A stretch of DNA of 64,000 bases from Bretschneidera sinensis. Its lineage: Eukaryota; Streptophyta; Magnoliopsida; Brassicales; Akaniaceae. Of the stretch, positions 25,303 through 37,953 are shown piece after piece. A model generated the notes under the pieces. It was not told the origin of the DNA, made no database searches, and saw only the letters and a program-made list of their open reading frames with translations. Position 1 is the first letter of the stretch. Every line of letters starts with the position of its first letter. The position numbers and the translations under genes were made by a program. The stretch spans positions 23,445,501-23,509,500 of the forward strand of contig CM043698.1 in NCBI GenBank assembly GCA_023935145.1. The letters are read 5' to 3'.

Positions 25303-27276
25303 TCAAGACTTCCCTTTATTTCTTTTCAGATTGATTACCGCAAGCTCTTGTTCAACAAATTCTCCTGCACAGATAGGTGGATATTTGCTGGCAAGTGGAG
25401 ATTCTGCAAAGTGGCCCAAAGGTTTTAGCACAGCATCTGATGTGATGTGGGCAAACAACTACAAATACAAGGAAATATTAGTCATAAACAAGCACAAGAT
25501 GCATAAAAAAACCATCAATATGTAACTCTTTGATACGCAATCTTCATGAAAACAATCAATGAAGGTACCAATGATAGGAAAATGACCATAGTTGGCTTCA
25601 CTCACAGTCGAGGATACTCTCCATAGGCTGCGACTCTGCTCTGATGCTAATTTGATTGCATCAATTGTCCTACTCGTGACAACTACTTCATGCATTCCAG
25701 GTATGCAGTCCCCTGCAGTCAACCATTCTATCTGCACATAAAAGCAGCACAAAAGGGAAATGACAAATGTTAAACATTTATCATTGCCAATACTGGAAAA
25801 CTGATTAAATCATTGCCTACAGGCTTAACACTGAAAAGTGATTAAAACCAAAACATGCTGCAGGAAAAATTAAATTTAAAACAACAAAAAAGGGACACAA
25901 AAGATTTTGAGAATTAGACCATTAGTCTTTTACATGGTAAGGGTATCATTCTGTCTTTGCTTTTGTTACGAATAAACATAATTAAGTACTTCTCACAACT
26001 TGTAGTATTAAACCATTGATTGTGAAAGATTCTGTCTTTCAGCAAGCAAAACATTATACATTCCTTAATGAACATACCACAAGAAATCCCAACCATCAGA
26101 CTTAAATAGGACAGATATAGCTGCTATCATATTTAAGATCATCCGATTTTTTCGTGATCACTGGAATCTGGCATCAAAGTATACAATGGTGCAATTTTTC
26201 TGATGTCTTCTTTATTGCTTTTCTGATGAAAGCCATCAGATTTTGGAAGTTAACTGATTCATTGCTAGCACGTATCCTTGCTATTAAGCAATAGACATCG
26301 GTCATAATACCCTTCCCCTGGGGCAAACCAGTTTGAGGGCCAAAGGATGAACCCTCTCAGTTTTGGAGAACTCTTCGAAAATATATAATGCCGATTTAGG
26401 AAAATTTTCAATTTGTATGATATTGGCTCTCCCTTCAAATATTTTATTTGCTGAAATTTAACCTATCTTAACAAATAAGACCCTTCCTTCTAATTGGGGT
26501 ACTACGAAAAAAAATCCTTTATATACAAAATGATTTTCTTGCATATTATCTAACTATTTAAATTTTTTTTTTTTTGCAAAAAAGTTAAGTGTGATGGATC
26601 CTACTATAGGAGAGAACCTCAAGCAAAAAATCAATAAATTGATTGTAGGATGGTAAAACAAATTTTTTCTTTATATTCTTGGTCCACCCCAGCACTTACC
26701 TGTTTCCCTGTCTGAATTAGAAAGCATCCTACAGGAACTTTTACTTGAACCTTTTGTCCATTCCTTAGCCAAATGTTTAGACCAGGGAATCTACTTCTGC
26801 CATGAATCGTTAGAAAGTTAAGGTCATAGTGATATCCTGCAAATATATTTCCTTCCTGGCCATAACTTCTGAGATCACTTCCAGTAGGAGCAAGAAGATG
26901 CGGTCTCTGGAGTTTAAAAGGAAAAAGATGTCCTAAAGTGCATAAAGAAGTTAAGTTAAAAGTGTGAAAATACAAAACATGCCATGAATTACATAAAAAC
27001 AAACTATTCATAAGATAGAAAGAACTTTATTAAGCCGGGATTTATTAAAGCTACAAGACATCACGCATAGTCCATACCTTCTTTTTATGAAGTACCACAG
27101 CAGCCATACAAGTTATAAACTTATAACACTTCCAGAAATATACATTTTGTTCAGCCCATATTCCTTAGAAATGAATTGAGTATTACCCATTCAAAGAGTT
27201 TCTGGGATCTCATACAGAATATTTAGGGTCAGATATAAACCAACTAGTATATCCTCCAATCCCCTCTCCCACTCTC

Positions 27277-27309
27277 CCCCCCCCCCCCCCCCAACACACA
27301 CACACACAC
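27277..27309. repeat. Poly-C tract followed by (AC)n
   Basis: An uninterrupted run of about 18 C followed by an AC dinucleotide run in a dioxygenase intron. It is a simple-sequence locus and likely prone to sequencing error. Two further (AT)n runs lie at about 27486-27500 and 27681-27699. Confidence 0.85.
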
Positions 27310-28569
27310 CCTTTTTCAAGCAGCCATGAAAATATAAAAGGCCAATCAACCCAAGAAATTATAAAAACTCCCATTTAGAATTCAAAACGGATCAAACATC
27401 ATGATGCAACAGATTGACAATAGTTACTAGAAACCTCAGTATCATTGACCTGGGGACGAAAAAAGAGAAAGAAAACAAAAGGGATATATATATATATATA
27501 AAGTAACATGCTAAAGCAAATGAACTCTAAAATTCAGTTCTAATAGTGAGTACAAATTAATAGATACAGGCAATAGACAAATTAGTGTCAATTTAGTGTG
27601 ATACCACCAACAAATAGTGAAGTGCTAATTTCCAAGGGGGGCACCTATGACAATCATCTCACAGTGGAAAAAAAGTGTGTGTATATATATATATATATCT
27701 GAAAAGCCAAAGATTTAGATAAATTTGCAATCAACATTATAATAAAGGCTGTCTGATTAGACCATTGACAATCTAAATTTCCTTATTTTTGTTCACTGCC
27801 TTTATTTTCTAAAAGGGGAAAAAAATTCAAGCAGCAATGAGATACAGACAATAATAAAGACATCAGTTTCAGATAAAGTTGAATTTGAAATGGTGAGCAC
27901 TGTTCACCTGCTTCATAAGAGATGTGAATGCATCCTTTGGCAAGCCAAACCCAATTGCTGCCATTTCAGCGACAACCTGAACAACAGTGGAGGTAAATGA
28001 AGATCTCATAACATATGCTTAACAAGAAACAGAAGAAAACCGTGTTGCACTAATGACTCACCTCTATTGCTGATACCATTTTGTGTCCCCAAGAGATCAT
28101 TGTGTCTTTCTATTGAGGAAAGTCTTCAGGTGACAGGCTCTGAATTTAGTTCCTACAAGACAGGATGATAATTCGAATGTAACTCACAAACTGTACAAAA
28201 ATAATTGAAAGGTAAGGCAAGAGACCAAACCTTAAAGTGGGTGTTTGATGGCCGAGGGCCTACTCTCCACATGTACCTCCACTTGAGATCTGGTCCCCTG
28301 GGAGTGAATGGCTGGTACTCTTTGGGCATTGCCTTTAACTTCTCTTGCATTTCTTCATCGACCAGGCTTCTTGAAACTTCTACTCCCTCTGGTGTTACCC
28401 CAACCTGTTATCTCCATTAACACCGAAATTTCATTTTAATTTCTTTTCCCCTCTACAAAACCAATGCAAACCTTCACCAGAGAAAGAATTCAATAACACA
28501 AGTCCTCCCTCCATTTCATTCATCTTTTTTCTCTTCCTATTTTACATAAATTAAGCATTAAGTTAGTCA

Positions 28570-29010
28570 TTTTAAGCTCTTTTTAAAGACACCTGACGAG
28601 GTGAGGGGTTAGGCTGACCCCTACCCGTAAATTAATGAAATTAAAAAGTACAATCAATACTAGGGAAAATCCCTTACATCAAACTTTCCAAGTGGGGATA
28701 CAACAAAAACTTAACCCTTAACACATCTAGGGAGGCCTAAAGTGCTTGGTTCTATTACAATCGGCGAAGCAGGCAGTTGCAATCTTTTTAGGCAATGAAC
28801 CCAATGAAGTGTACTGTAGAAGAAAGATCAGGGTGCGCCATGGAAGCAAGCAGATCCGCAGGGCTATTAGCTTCTCTGAAGCAATGCATAAGAGTACAAT
28901 TTAGAGGGAGAAGAGCTTGACAATCTTTAATAACATAGTGAATTTTCCAAGGCCAAGATCTTGCTGAAAAGCAACTGATAAGACTGTTAGAGTCATTCTC
29001 GATCATTTGA
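28570..29010 (-). mobile_element. LINE fragment with RNase H-like domain
   Basis: The minus strand encodes IENDSNSLISC, PWKIHYVIKDCQALL and CFREANSPADLLASMAH. This is the C-terminal RNase H-like region of plant L1-type non-LTR retrotransposons, whose diagnostic pattern is ...REAN..AD.LA. Only the 3' end is present, within intron 1 of the dioxygenase gene. The lower-coordinate boundary is approximate. Confidence 0.75.
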
Positions 29011-29111
29011 ATGTTAATACTATGATCATTTTAAGCTTTCCCTCTTTCTTCCCAAGAACCCAACAGAACTTAAAGTGAACAGTAAGATTGATACTAGAGG
29101 AATTCAAGATT

Positions 29112-29353
29112 AGTGTGCGTTTGGATTGAGGGATAGGAGAGGAGAAGAGTACCCCTCCAAATTCTCCCATTTACTCTACTATACCCTCTCTCCAAAACGC
29201 TCAAACAAGAGAGAATTATAATATTTAGTATTGAGGGATTTGGAGGGATAAATGTACCCCCTCCATATCCTCTCATTTCCATTAGGAAACTCCCAAACAA
29301 GAGGCAGATGCACCCCTTCATTTCCTCTCAATCTCCTCAATCCACACAAAGGG
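29112..29353. mobile_element. Possible MITE with GTTTGGATTGAGG termini
   Basis: The left end GTGCGTTTGGATTGAGGG and the reverse complement of the right end, CTTTGTGTGGATTGAGGAG, form imperfect inverted repeats. Internal CCTCTCC/GGAGAGG-rich blocks repeat several times, including two copies of a GAGGGATTTGGAGGG-like block. It is non-coding. Confidence 0.45.
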
Positions 29354-30212
29354 TTAGTCATTAAAATCTTTAGTTTGAATTTCGCATAGAAGTATTCTAA
29401 ATAGGCCCCAAATGAAGTATATTCATACAATGTCAAGAGTAATTTGCATTGTAAGTAAATTATTAACTGGATCCTGATAACGATTTGGGGATCTAGTCAT
29501 CCACCGTCTGTCCGTTTAGGATTCCCACCACTTGTAACTCGTGGGACATCAGAAAATTGGAGTACAGAGCCTAGAGGCCATCATTTCTTTGAAGAAAACA
29601 AAAGCTTTAGTAGAACATACAAACGGCACAAGTGAAAATGATGCTTAATCAGAGATTTATACCATTAAATTCTGACCATAAAAAAGGACATTTTAGCAGA
29701 CAATGTAGACAGAAAATGCAAAAACTTGAACCTTTAGGATTTCCGAATTTTCACATGATCCATTTAGTTACCAAGAATAACATTATGTTACACAATCACT
29801 CTTTTCTTATAAAAAAGGATATAAAATGAAAATTGTGTCAATTAAGCCTAACAATCCCATACTCCCTTAAATTCTATCGATTGCGATAATTGGGGGTGAG
29901 AGATGTTTCAACATGGGATCTCGTCTTTAGAGGAGAGGTTTGGCTACCAATTGGTCTATGTCCCAGACAGAACAGTTCCTACCCATTAAGTTAACTTGGG
30001 TGGACTAATTCAGTTTGTCAGGCACCAAACACTAAAATACTCAACTTTCACATATTACTCATTTTTTTAGCATCACCCAATATCAGCACACAAACAAAGC
30101 ATATCTATCCCTACTGGGAAAATTCAGTTGGCTTTCCAACATCATAAATCCAATTCACTTCTATTGCTACACTTTCCTGGGAAACAAACACCTGACATTT
30201 TTCAGTTAATAA

Positions 30213-30385
30213 GGTGATGTTTGGAGAGAGTGTTCAAACACTCTTTTCAGTGTTCAAACACTGAAAATCATTTTCAAACACTGGGTGACATGTTTGGGGC
30301 CTAATGTTCAAACACAATTTTTCAACAGACTGTAGTTTTCAAACACTGTTATTTGAAAACTCCTAAACAGAGTTTTCGGTTTTAA
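30213..30385. repeat. Left subterminal repeat block of the Harbinger element
   Basis: At least six copies of GTTCAAACACTG-like or TTTCAAACACTG-like motifs in direct and inverted orientation lie within about 170 bp of the left terminus. The same motif family occurs at the right end (37489-37738). Confidence 0.75.
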
Positions 30386-32340
30386 TTTTCTGAATTCAGC
30401 CCAAATTCACGACTCTCTTCTCTCTGCTCTCTTCTCTCTTCTCTCGACCGCGACTCTCTGCCCTCTCTCATTTGCGTCTCCACTTATCTGGTTCACCGGT
30501 TCTCTCGTTTGTGTCTCTTCTTCCCCCTCTCTCTCACGGCCGTCATCCTTGTCCTCTTCTCCTATCTCTCACGGTCGTCATCCTTGACCGCTCACCTCAC
30601 CGCCGTCACGTTGTGGGTTTTCTTTATTTTTTCACTTCAGCTCCTTCCAAACGACAACGATTTCAGTTCGCTTCTACTTTTAAGGCACTGACCAGGCTTT
30701 GGTAAGCATCGTATTCTTTTCATCACACAGTGCTCTTCAGAGAAAAATTTCCACGATCGTGTTCTTTGATAATCTTTGTGCCGCACTGTAAGTTTCTTAC
30801 TTTAATCTTCTACTATTTCCCATTATTATATATGGTGTATGATCTGGATATGCTTGATTTTATTTTAGTTTATAGATCTTGAGTTATTTGGAGTTAACCC
30901 CTAATTTCGGTAGGTATAGGTTTAGAATTGAAAAACTCTAATTGCTTGAAAATTGACTATAATGAAATTAATTTCAGTTTTTTCTCTATTTATTTTACTA
31001 GCTTTGTTGATTTTTTTTTATTACTGTATGCGTTCATTTTCTCTGCAAAAGACAATTCTGATGTAATTTTGCTTTCCCCTGTCTCTCAATATTTTTTACA
31101 ATGCTCCATCAGTCCATTTAGGAGTCAAACAGAGTCTCTGTTGACATGAAAGTTTCATTATGAGCCAGATTGATGATATTTGATTGTGGAAATGAGAATC
31201 TTGATTGGATGTTCTCCTTAGCATTTTGTGTTAATGCACAGTTTGTAAACATTTTGTGCTTTTGAAACTTAAGTTAAATCTTAAAAGCAACTTGATTTCG
31301 TTGCATACATTGCCATCATCTGCAGATTTGCTGGTTGTTTTGCCTTCAAATAGTGTGTTCAAAATCAGATATATTGAGGATTTGTTTCTGATGGCCATTG
31401 TTTTTATTTTCTTTTCGCGTTTTGGTCACTGCGTCATCCTTTAATAGCTTTAAAGCTTTTAATAGTTTTTGTAAAACTATTATTCATCGATTTGGATATT
31501 TAGATCTCTAGTTTTTTCTCGTCTTGCTAGGTTTTGCAGCTTTAAAACAAAATTTATAATCTTAAACTTTTGAACTAATATATTTGTTTTCAAACTTAAT
31601 AGCATAACTTTTTTTTTATCAGTACACATGTTAGCATAACTATACTCAATGTAAGGCCCATAAATAACAGTTACAGTTTTGTTAGAAGATACTATAAGTT
31701 TCCAAAATGCCTACACTCTTAAATTAAAGAGAAATAAAACTAGCTGGGTCGATTCACTTCTTTGTTAAATTAATAATTTTTACTTATTAAAAAAAAGAGA
31801 AACAAACCAGCTGCATACTTGAGTAGAAAATTCTACAATGGGACTTGGTTTTCACTTGACAAGACTATCTAAAGTCCAATTTGAGCTAGTTTCTGCCTTG
31901 ATTTGAGGAAGAGTGAGATTCCTATAGTGGTGATGTTTAGAATATGGACTTGCTGGTCCTGCTCGCTTTGGAGCATTGTTAAAGATATTTCCCTGCCCAT
32001 ACTTATAAAAAAAAAAAAAGAGGATATTTCCCTGCCCACTAAGTGGACAGAGGTTCAAGGCATATGTGTAGGTTTTAAGTTTTTAACAATAATAAAAAAG
32101 AATATGGACTTGCTGGCACAGATCATAAGGCTGTAAGGTCTGGTCTTATCTCGGTCTTCCATTAGGACAATATTTGTCTAGGGGCAGAAGAATGACACTC
32201 ATTAGGAGCACCTTAGCAAGTTTGTCTATGTATTTATGTCTTTGTTTGCAGTTCCAGCAATTGCAGTAGAGACTAGGGCGATTACATAGGAAATTTCTTT
32301 TGGATGTTATGGGTAATGAATATAAATACCATTTGACTAA

Positions 32341-32469
32341 GGTGTCATTTGGGTTCAGATTTAAGCAAGCTTAAATCAGATTGCCTAAATCTAATCAAGG
32401 TAATTTTTACCTTGAAGAGATTTAAGCAAGTTGATTTAAGCTTGCTTAAATTTGAACCCAAATGACACC
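32341..32469. mobile_element. Nested Tourist-type MITE, TSD TAA
   Basis: A 129-bp element begins GGTGTCATTTGGGTTCA and ends TGAACCCAAATGACACC, a perfect inverted pair at the tips. The inversion extends through the ATTTAAGCAAGCTTAAATCA segment. TAA flanks it on both sides (32338-32340, 32470-32472). The trinucleotide duplication and compact fold-back form indicate a PIF/Harbinger-related MITE inserted into the larger Harbinger element. Confidence 0.85.
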
Positions 32470-32479
32470 TAATTGGGGT

Positions 32480-32960
32480 AAACGTGCTCTCGATGTGTGG
32501 TGGATGGGTTAGGAGTGAGAAAGTTGAGGATTTTTAATACTGCTTACTTGGTAAATGGGTGTGGACACTAGAGGTAAATGGAGATAATTTATGGAGGAGG
32601 GCTGTGCCAGTAAAGTATGGGGTGGAAGCATAAGGTTGGTTTACTATAGCCTTTATAAGGGGCTATTGGGTGTTTTTTTTCTAAGTGGGTTATAGGGTAT
32701 TTTTTAATAAGTGAGTTATAGGTTCTTTTTATAGAATAATATCAGAAGAAATTGGAACTACTTTGCAAAGTATCTGATTTAATGTTGGTGAGGGTAGTAA
32801 TGCATTATTCTGGTCAGATGTGTGTTGGGAACTTGTGGTGATATGAGGTTGATGGATGCTTTTTCAAATTTTGGTAAAAGCTGATTCCTACACTAAAAAC
32901 TAAACCAATTTTACAAGATATGATCAAGTGAGAAGCTAGGGCCATATATATGAAGGTATA
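32480..32960 (+). mobile_element. Degraded LINE fragment (zinc-binding RT C-terminal region)
   Basis: Across shifting frames one can read GVRKLRIFNTAYLV-like, LWRRAVPVKYGVE and NVGEGSNALFWSDVCWE. These are the recognisable zf-RVT region of plant LINE reverse transcriptases (LWR.V...KYG... and G.GEG.N.LFW.D.W). Many stops and frameshifts show it is an old fragment. It lies within the Harbinger element. Confidence 0.6.
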
Positions 32961-33360
32961 AAACATTGAAATTGTTACTACTAATTTCCTGACCATGAGG
33001 CAGAAAGAATATTAACTAGTAGCTGAAAATTCAATTTGAAAATGAGCTGGCGTGCATCTTATGATCTAAGACCGAGAGGAATATATTGAGAAGTAAATAA
33101 TTAATGATGAAATTATAAAATATTTACTTTCTTCATTTAGGCAAATTAAGTAGGATTGATAATGTTGGTTAGGCTCACTATTGATCCTTGTTGTAAAACA
33201 GAAACTAGGGGCCCTAAAATAGCAGGTGAGACAAAAACCAACTCAAATGGTATGAGGCCTCCTAAGAAGGAAGTATATTTTAAACATTTCCCCTCTACTT
33301 GTTTTGGAACTCTGAATTTTTGTGCTTTGTGCACTCTCTCCTCTGTGGGAATCCTTGGTT

Positions 33361-33520
33361 GATATAAAGACCACTACACACCTACAAAAGATAAGTAACC
33401 TCTCATGCAAAAATCAAAATCTCTCCTGGCAGCTAGAGTAATGGAGCTGATTGTCATCACTATGCTTTGCATTACCCTCTTTCTACTGCTAACACCCTGT
33501 GCTTCTCTGCAAATCCAGGT
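33361..33520 (+). other. Possible captured promoter plus signal-peptide exon
   Basis: A TATA-like GATATAAAG near 33359 is followed about 80 bp downstream by an ATG (33441). That ATG opens a short hydrophobic peptide, MELIVITMLCITLFLLL then TPCASLQIQ, ending at a possible donor (CAG/GTGCTG). This looks like the first exon of a small secreted protein carried inside the Harbinger element. No following exon was found. It could be coincidence. Confidence 0.3.
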
Positions 33521-34015
33521 GCTGTAACCCAAAACTATTGGAGGGACCATCAAAATGTTATAAGTCTAATTAAGTTTGTAGTTTTCCTTAGCATTATAAG
33601 TTGTTAAATTTTTTTTGCCTGTTTAAACTATTTCACTTTCTTTTGGAAGTAGATACTGCACTCATTTTAGGTCTTAATTATATCACTTCAACACTTGTTT
33701 GGTAAACTAGATTCAGAGGATGTTAAAATGAGATGACCTCATATATCTTACATTTGATAACACAAATAAATAAAAATGATCCTATTTCACTATTTTATCA
33801 AAATTATTTCATCTTATCCTCCTCTTAATCCAGTGTACCAACCGACAATTAGTTTCTATAATATTTTTCATAACAATTACGCACTTTGAGGGTGATGGGT
33901 ATTTCATTAATATTGTTGGGTTGCTTGTCTTGTTGTAAATAAGCTAGTTTGTTTTAAAATAGTCGGTTAGTTTGTATTGTTCAATAATAAACTGTTACAC
34001 ACGCTTTTATTGTAG

Positions 34016-35075
34016 ATGGCTTCTGAAAGCATTGATGTATCTTTATGGGGCTCTGAGAGAGAGAAATGTTTTATCGATATCATGGTTACTGAGGTAAACA
34101 AAGGAAACATGAACGATGGTGTGTTTCATAGAAGGATTTGGGATATCATTCTAAAAGAATTGAATTTGAAGACCAACAAGGTCTTTACATTGAAACAATT
34201 GAGGGAGAAATTTCAAAGGTTGCGTTTGAAACACCGCCTGTTTTGTCAATTGCTTGAACAAACTGGGTTTAGTTGAAATGCTGAAAGTAATACTGTCACA
34301 GCCTTAGATGAGACTTGGGAAAATTACATTCGGGTATTGTCTTTCTCCCTAGTCTTACATAGTGTAGATTTATCTTACGAAAATTTCTTTTATTTCGATA
34401 ATTACTTTTATATCGATATTTTTTTTTTCGTAGGCACACCCAAGAGCTTCCCAATTTCGTAAGCAAGGCTGTGAACACTACAAATTGTTAGGCATAATCT
34501 TTAACAAGTCAATCGCCAAAGGAATTCTTCACCATGCTTCAACCCAAGATCCACCTAATTCCGATGAGGAGAATGCATTGCATGAAGCTTTTCTCAATAG
34601 TGGCATGCATGTAGATGTTGATATTGATGGCCTTGGTAACCCGGATGACCCAAATACTCCGATTGACCTTGAAAGCCCAAACACTCAGCCCATTCAGCCC
34701 ACTCAACCCACTCAGCCTGAACATTCTGCCAAGCGTTCTAAAATCAATGAAAATAAAAAACAGAAGGAAACTAGAAATAATCAATTGAGTGAAGTATTTG
34801 CCTGTTTCATGGAGGCCACAAAAGCAAGGACAGAAGCTTCTTTGGCTAGAGCTGAGAGGTATAGAGAGAAAAGCGTTGAAGTAACAAGTTCGATGGTTTC
34901 TACTAATTATTCAGTTGCAGCGTGTTTGAAAGTACTTGATGAAATGGAAAATGAGGTGGATGATGACACATATTTGAAGGCATTAGAAAAATTTACAGTT
35001 AATTATGATTTGAGGGAGGCATTCATTAAAATGCCTTTGAAGAGGAAGAATGCGTGGTTAGATAAGATTGGTTGA
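34016..35075 (+). pseudogene. Harbinger ORF1: Myb/SANT-like DNA-binding protein, one nonsense codon
   Basis: Two exons, 34016-34333 and 34434-35075. Exon 1 carries the Myb/SANT-like domain (WGSEREKCFIDIMVTEV, then HRRIWDIILKELNL and LREKFQRLRLKHRLF). Exon 2 continues with AHPRASQFRKQGCEHYKLLG and a C-terminal region that includes a short QPTQPTQP repeat and a coiled-coil-like basic segment (KARTEASLARAERYREKSVE). A TGA at 34274-34276 interrupts exon 1 after GFS, where the family normally continues with tryptophan. The frame then stays open to the donor. ORF1 proteins bind the element's ends and bring in the transposase. Confidence 0.8.
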
Positions 35076-35489
35076 GAGTTGGAGACATTGCTTTGGGTTT
35101 AAATTATGTTTGTATGTTAAGGATACTATTTGTTCGTTGCTGTGTGTTTATGTTTATGTTTGTACTTTGATTTTTTATTACCTTTTTTAGTTTATGGATG
35201 TTATGTTATTTCTTTGGATGTTATGTTAAGGATACATATGCGTTTGACATTCCTTGTATTGTTGGAATATGATTGATTAGAATTGTGTATATAGGTATAA
35301 TTATTTAAGAATGATTAGAATTGTGTATACAGGTATAACTAGATTTGATAATTCATAGAAAATAGATTAGATGCTGTCGAAGTTTTAAAAAAAATCTAGA
35401 ATTAAACTTCAATCTATTTAGATTTGTGGAATATAAACTATACTACATGGCAAAAAGTAATGTGACTTTTTTTTTGTTTAGGTTAAGAA

Positions 35490-36899
35490 ATGGACAATTC
35501 AGACCTCAATAATTGTGGTAGCCAATATAATTCATCAAGTTCGTCTGCTGAAGATGAGTATGAAATGCTCTCATTGTTAATGCTTCCTATGTTTGCCGAA
35601 TATGATGAACAATTTATGAATAAATTACCTATGCGAACATCACGACTCAATAGACATGAATATATAACCGAATTGTTAAATGGTCGTTCAGAGGTAGTTT
35701 ATGAATTGTTTCACATGGACAAAGAAACATTTATGCACTTATGTAACACATTGAAGCAATATAATTATATAGAAGACTCAAGGGATGTCACAGTAGAGGA
35801 AATGATGGCCATTTTCTTGTTTATTGTGGGGCACAATGTGGGGCACAGAGTTGTAGCTGATCGGTTTCAACATTCATTAGAAACAATTAATCGGCATTTT
35901 AAGACAGTGATGAGAGCAATGAACAAGTTTGCGAAGCACATAATATGTCCATCGAATGATCACGTGGTGCCTCCACAAATTAGACATGAGCGAAGGTTTT
36001 ACCCTTATTTTAAGGTAATGTATCATATGCTTGATTTTCATTTTATTAGTTTGGCTTTATATATACAACATATAATACCAATGAATGCTATCGTATGCAA
36101 TTTAATACTTCACTAGAAATGCATTGGCGCAATTGATGGAACGCACATCAGTGCATGGGTGCCAGCGGAAAAAACTACCAATTATAGGGGTAGAAAATCG
36201 GTTGTCACACAGAATGTGATGTGTGCATGTTCCTTCGACATAAAATTCACATACGTGTATAGTGGGTGGGAAGGTACAGCTAACGATTCACGAGTTCTTT
36301 TGGACACTTTAACTCGATCGGATGCTCAATTTCCTTAGCCTACTAATGGTAAATCTATTTTAGTATTAATTTGAAGTTATATACTAATTGATTGATATGT
36401 ACTAAGAGAATTTGTATGACTTATAGGTGAGTATTATTTGGTGGATTCCGGTTATCCATGTACAGCCGGGTTTCTTCCACCGTTTAGGGGTGAACGGTAT
36501 CACTTAAATGAATATCAAGGTAGAACACAACAACCAACGGGTTATAGAGAATTATATAACTATAGGCACTCATCTCTACGGAATGTTATAGAACGTTGCT
36601 TTGGGGTTTTAAAGGCGCGCTTTCCAATTTTAAAAATGATGCCTAGATTCAAGCCTGCTAGACAACCTCTTATAGTTGTTGCTTGTTGTGTCGTACATAA
36701 TTTTATACGCCAGTGTTCTCAGAATGATCAACTGTTTAATGAATGGGAAGCAGAGGGTCATGAAGCAGAAAGTGAAGGAGGGTCGAGCACATTGACAAAT
36801 AATTATACAGTTGATTTGTCTAATGCGTGTGCAGCAGCTATGACTGCCTCTCGTGAGCTTATTGCCAATCAGATGTGGGCAGACCGTTTTGGTATTTGA
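35490..36899 (+). pseudogene. Harbinger DDE transposase (HARBI1-like), one nonsense codon
   Basis: Three exons, 35490-36014, 36117-36348 and 36427-36899, in consistent phase. The N-terminal helix-turn-helix-type region includes VEEMMAIFLFIVGHNVGHRVVADRF. Catalytic acids are all visible: Asp in GAIDGTHI, Asp in GWEGTANDSRVL, and Glu in LRNVIERCFGVLKARFP. The C-terminus ends MWADRFGI. The single defect is a TAG at 36336-36338 just before the second intron (after DAQFP). Loss of only one codon, with the DDE triad intact, implies recent inactivation. This enzyme cuts the element at TWA target sites. Confidence 0.85.
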
Positions 36900-37488
36900 T
36901 TTAATATATGGTAATCATGTTAATCTGTATCGGTAAGATTTAGTTAATTTAACGTCCTTATTTGTGTTAATTTAGTTTTTTTTAGTTACTAAATTAAGTT
37001 TTTTCTTTCTTAGGAATATATTTCACATATTGATATATTATTTGACTTATAGGATGTGAGGATAGCAAACCAACCAAATTCGGCAATTGAGGCAAACCTG
37101 TTTGAAGGAAGAATTTTGGGTCGTTCATTTCCATTTTATCAATTTATCAAATTGTAAAAGTTGTATTGTATATTTTATTTTAATTTTTAAGAATTTATTT
37201 AACAAACAAACATGAGAAATAAAATGGGTTAGATGTTGAAATGTTATAAACAGTTTGTAAAAGTTGTATTGTAAATTTTATTTTTATTTTTCAGAATTTA
37301 TTTAATAAACAAACATGACATGATCAGGGAAAGAGTGTTGTCATGTTTGATCGATGATATATAAAAAAATATTAATATTTTAAAAACAAAATAATATTAA
37401 TTATTTCCAAGTATTTGGTGTGTACTTAAAAAATTGTATTTAGTAAAAATGAGAAATAAAATTAATTTTAGATATTAAAATTTAAAGT

Positions 37489-37738
37489 GAACACTGAAAA
37501 CTGAAAGCTGAAAACAATTACAAAAAAATGCAATCCAAACAGTTTTCCATTTTCAAAACAGTTTTCAAACACTAGATTAACCAAACAACATTTCACTGAA
37601 AACTGTTTCGAAAATAGTTTTCGAACACTGTTATCCAAACATGTTTTCGAACACCGAAAACTGAAAACTGTTTTCAGAAACTCTTTTTGAAAACAGTTTT
37701 CGAACACCGAAAATTAAACACTGTCCCCAAACATGCCC
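37489..37738. repeat. Right subterminal repeat block of the Harbinger element
   Basis: Dense copies of TTTTCGAACACTG, TTTTCAAACACT and their complements (GTGTTCGAAAAC) lie next to the right terminus, mirroring the left block. They are probably binding sites for the ORF1 protein. Confidence 0.7.
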
Positions 37739-37953
37739 TAAGGTTCCCAAAAGGAAAAAGAATGACTAGAAATTTCACCTTTCAGCACTGAAACTTAACA
37801 ATGAGTACTCTCATAATCCAAACAATGTAATAAAAACTCCTCCCTACCTAGTAATACGTTCCATTAACTTCTCAAAGTTTTCAACATCTTCTTTCCCCAG
37901 ACTTTGGTCAACTTTGCCTCCCTTTTTCCTACATATTTTTTCACCTAGAATAC

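Larger units (their letters stand above)
30213..37738 (+). mobile_element. PIF/Harbinger DNA transposon, 7.5 kb, inside dioxygenase intron 1
   Basis: The element begins GGTGATGTTTGG and ends, in reverse complement, GGGCATGTTTGG. It is flanked on both sides by TAA (30210-30212 and 37739-37741), the 3-bp duplication typical of PIF/Harbinger. It carries the two genes expected of an autonomous element, a Myb/SANT-like DNA-binding protein and a DDE transposase, both on the plus strand. Each has one premature stop. Both ends are packed with copies of the motif TTTTCRAACACTG in both orientations, likely transposase-binding sites. A CT-rich leader (30415-30545) precedes a 5' intron-like region that holds a nested Tourist MITE, LINE debris and a possible captured gene fragment. 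Confidence 0.9.

Noticed and set aside
29094..29436. Overlapping Gly/Leu-rich minus-strand frames
   Set aside because: They fall in a GGAGAGG/CCTCTCC-repetitive MITE-like sequence.
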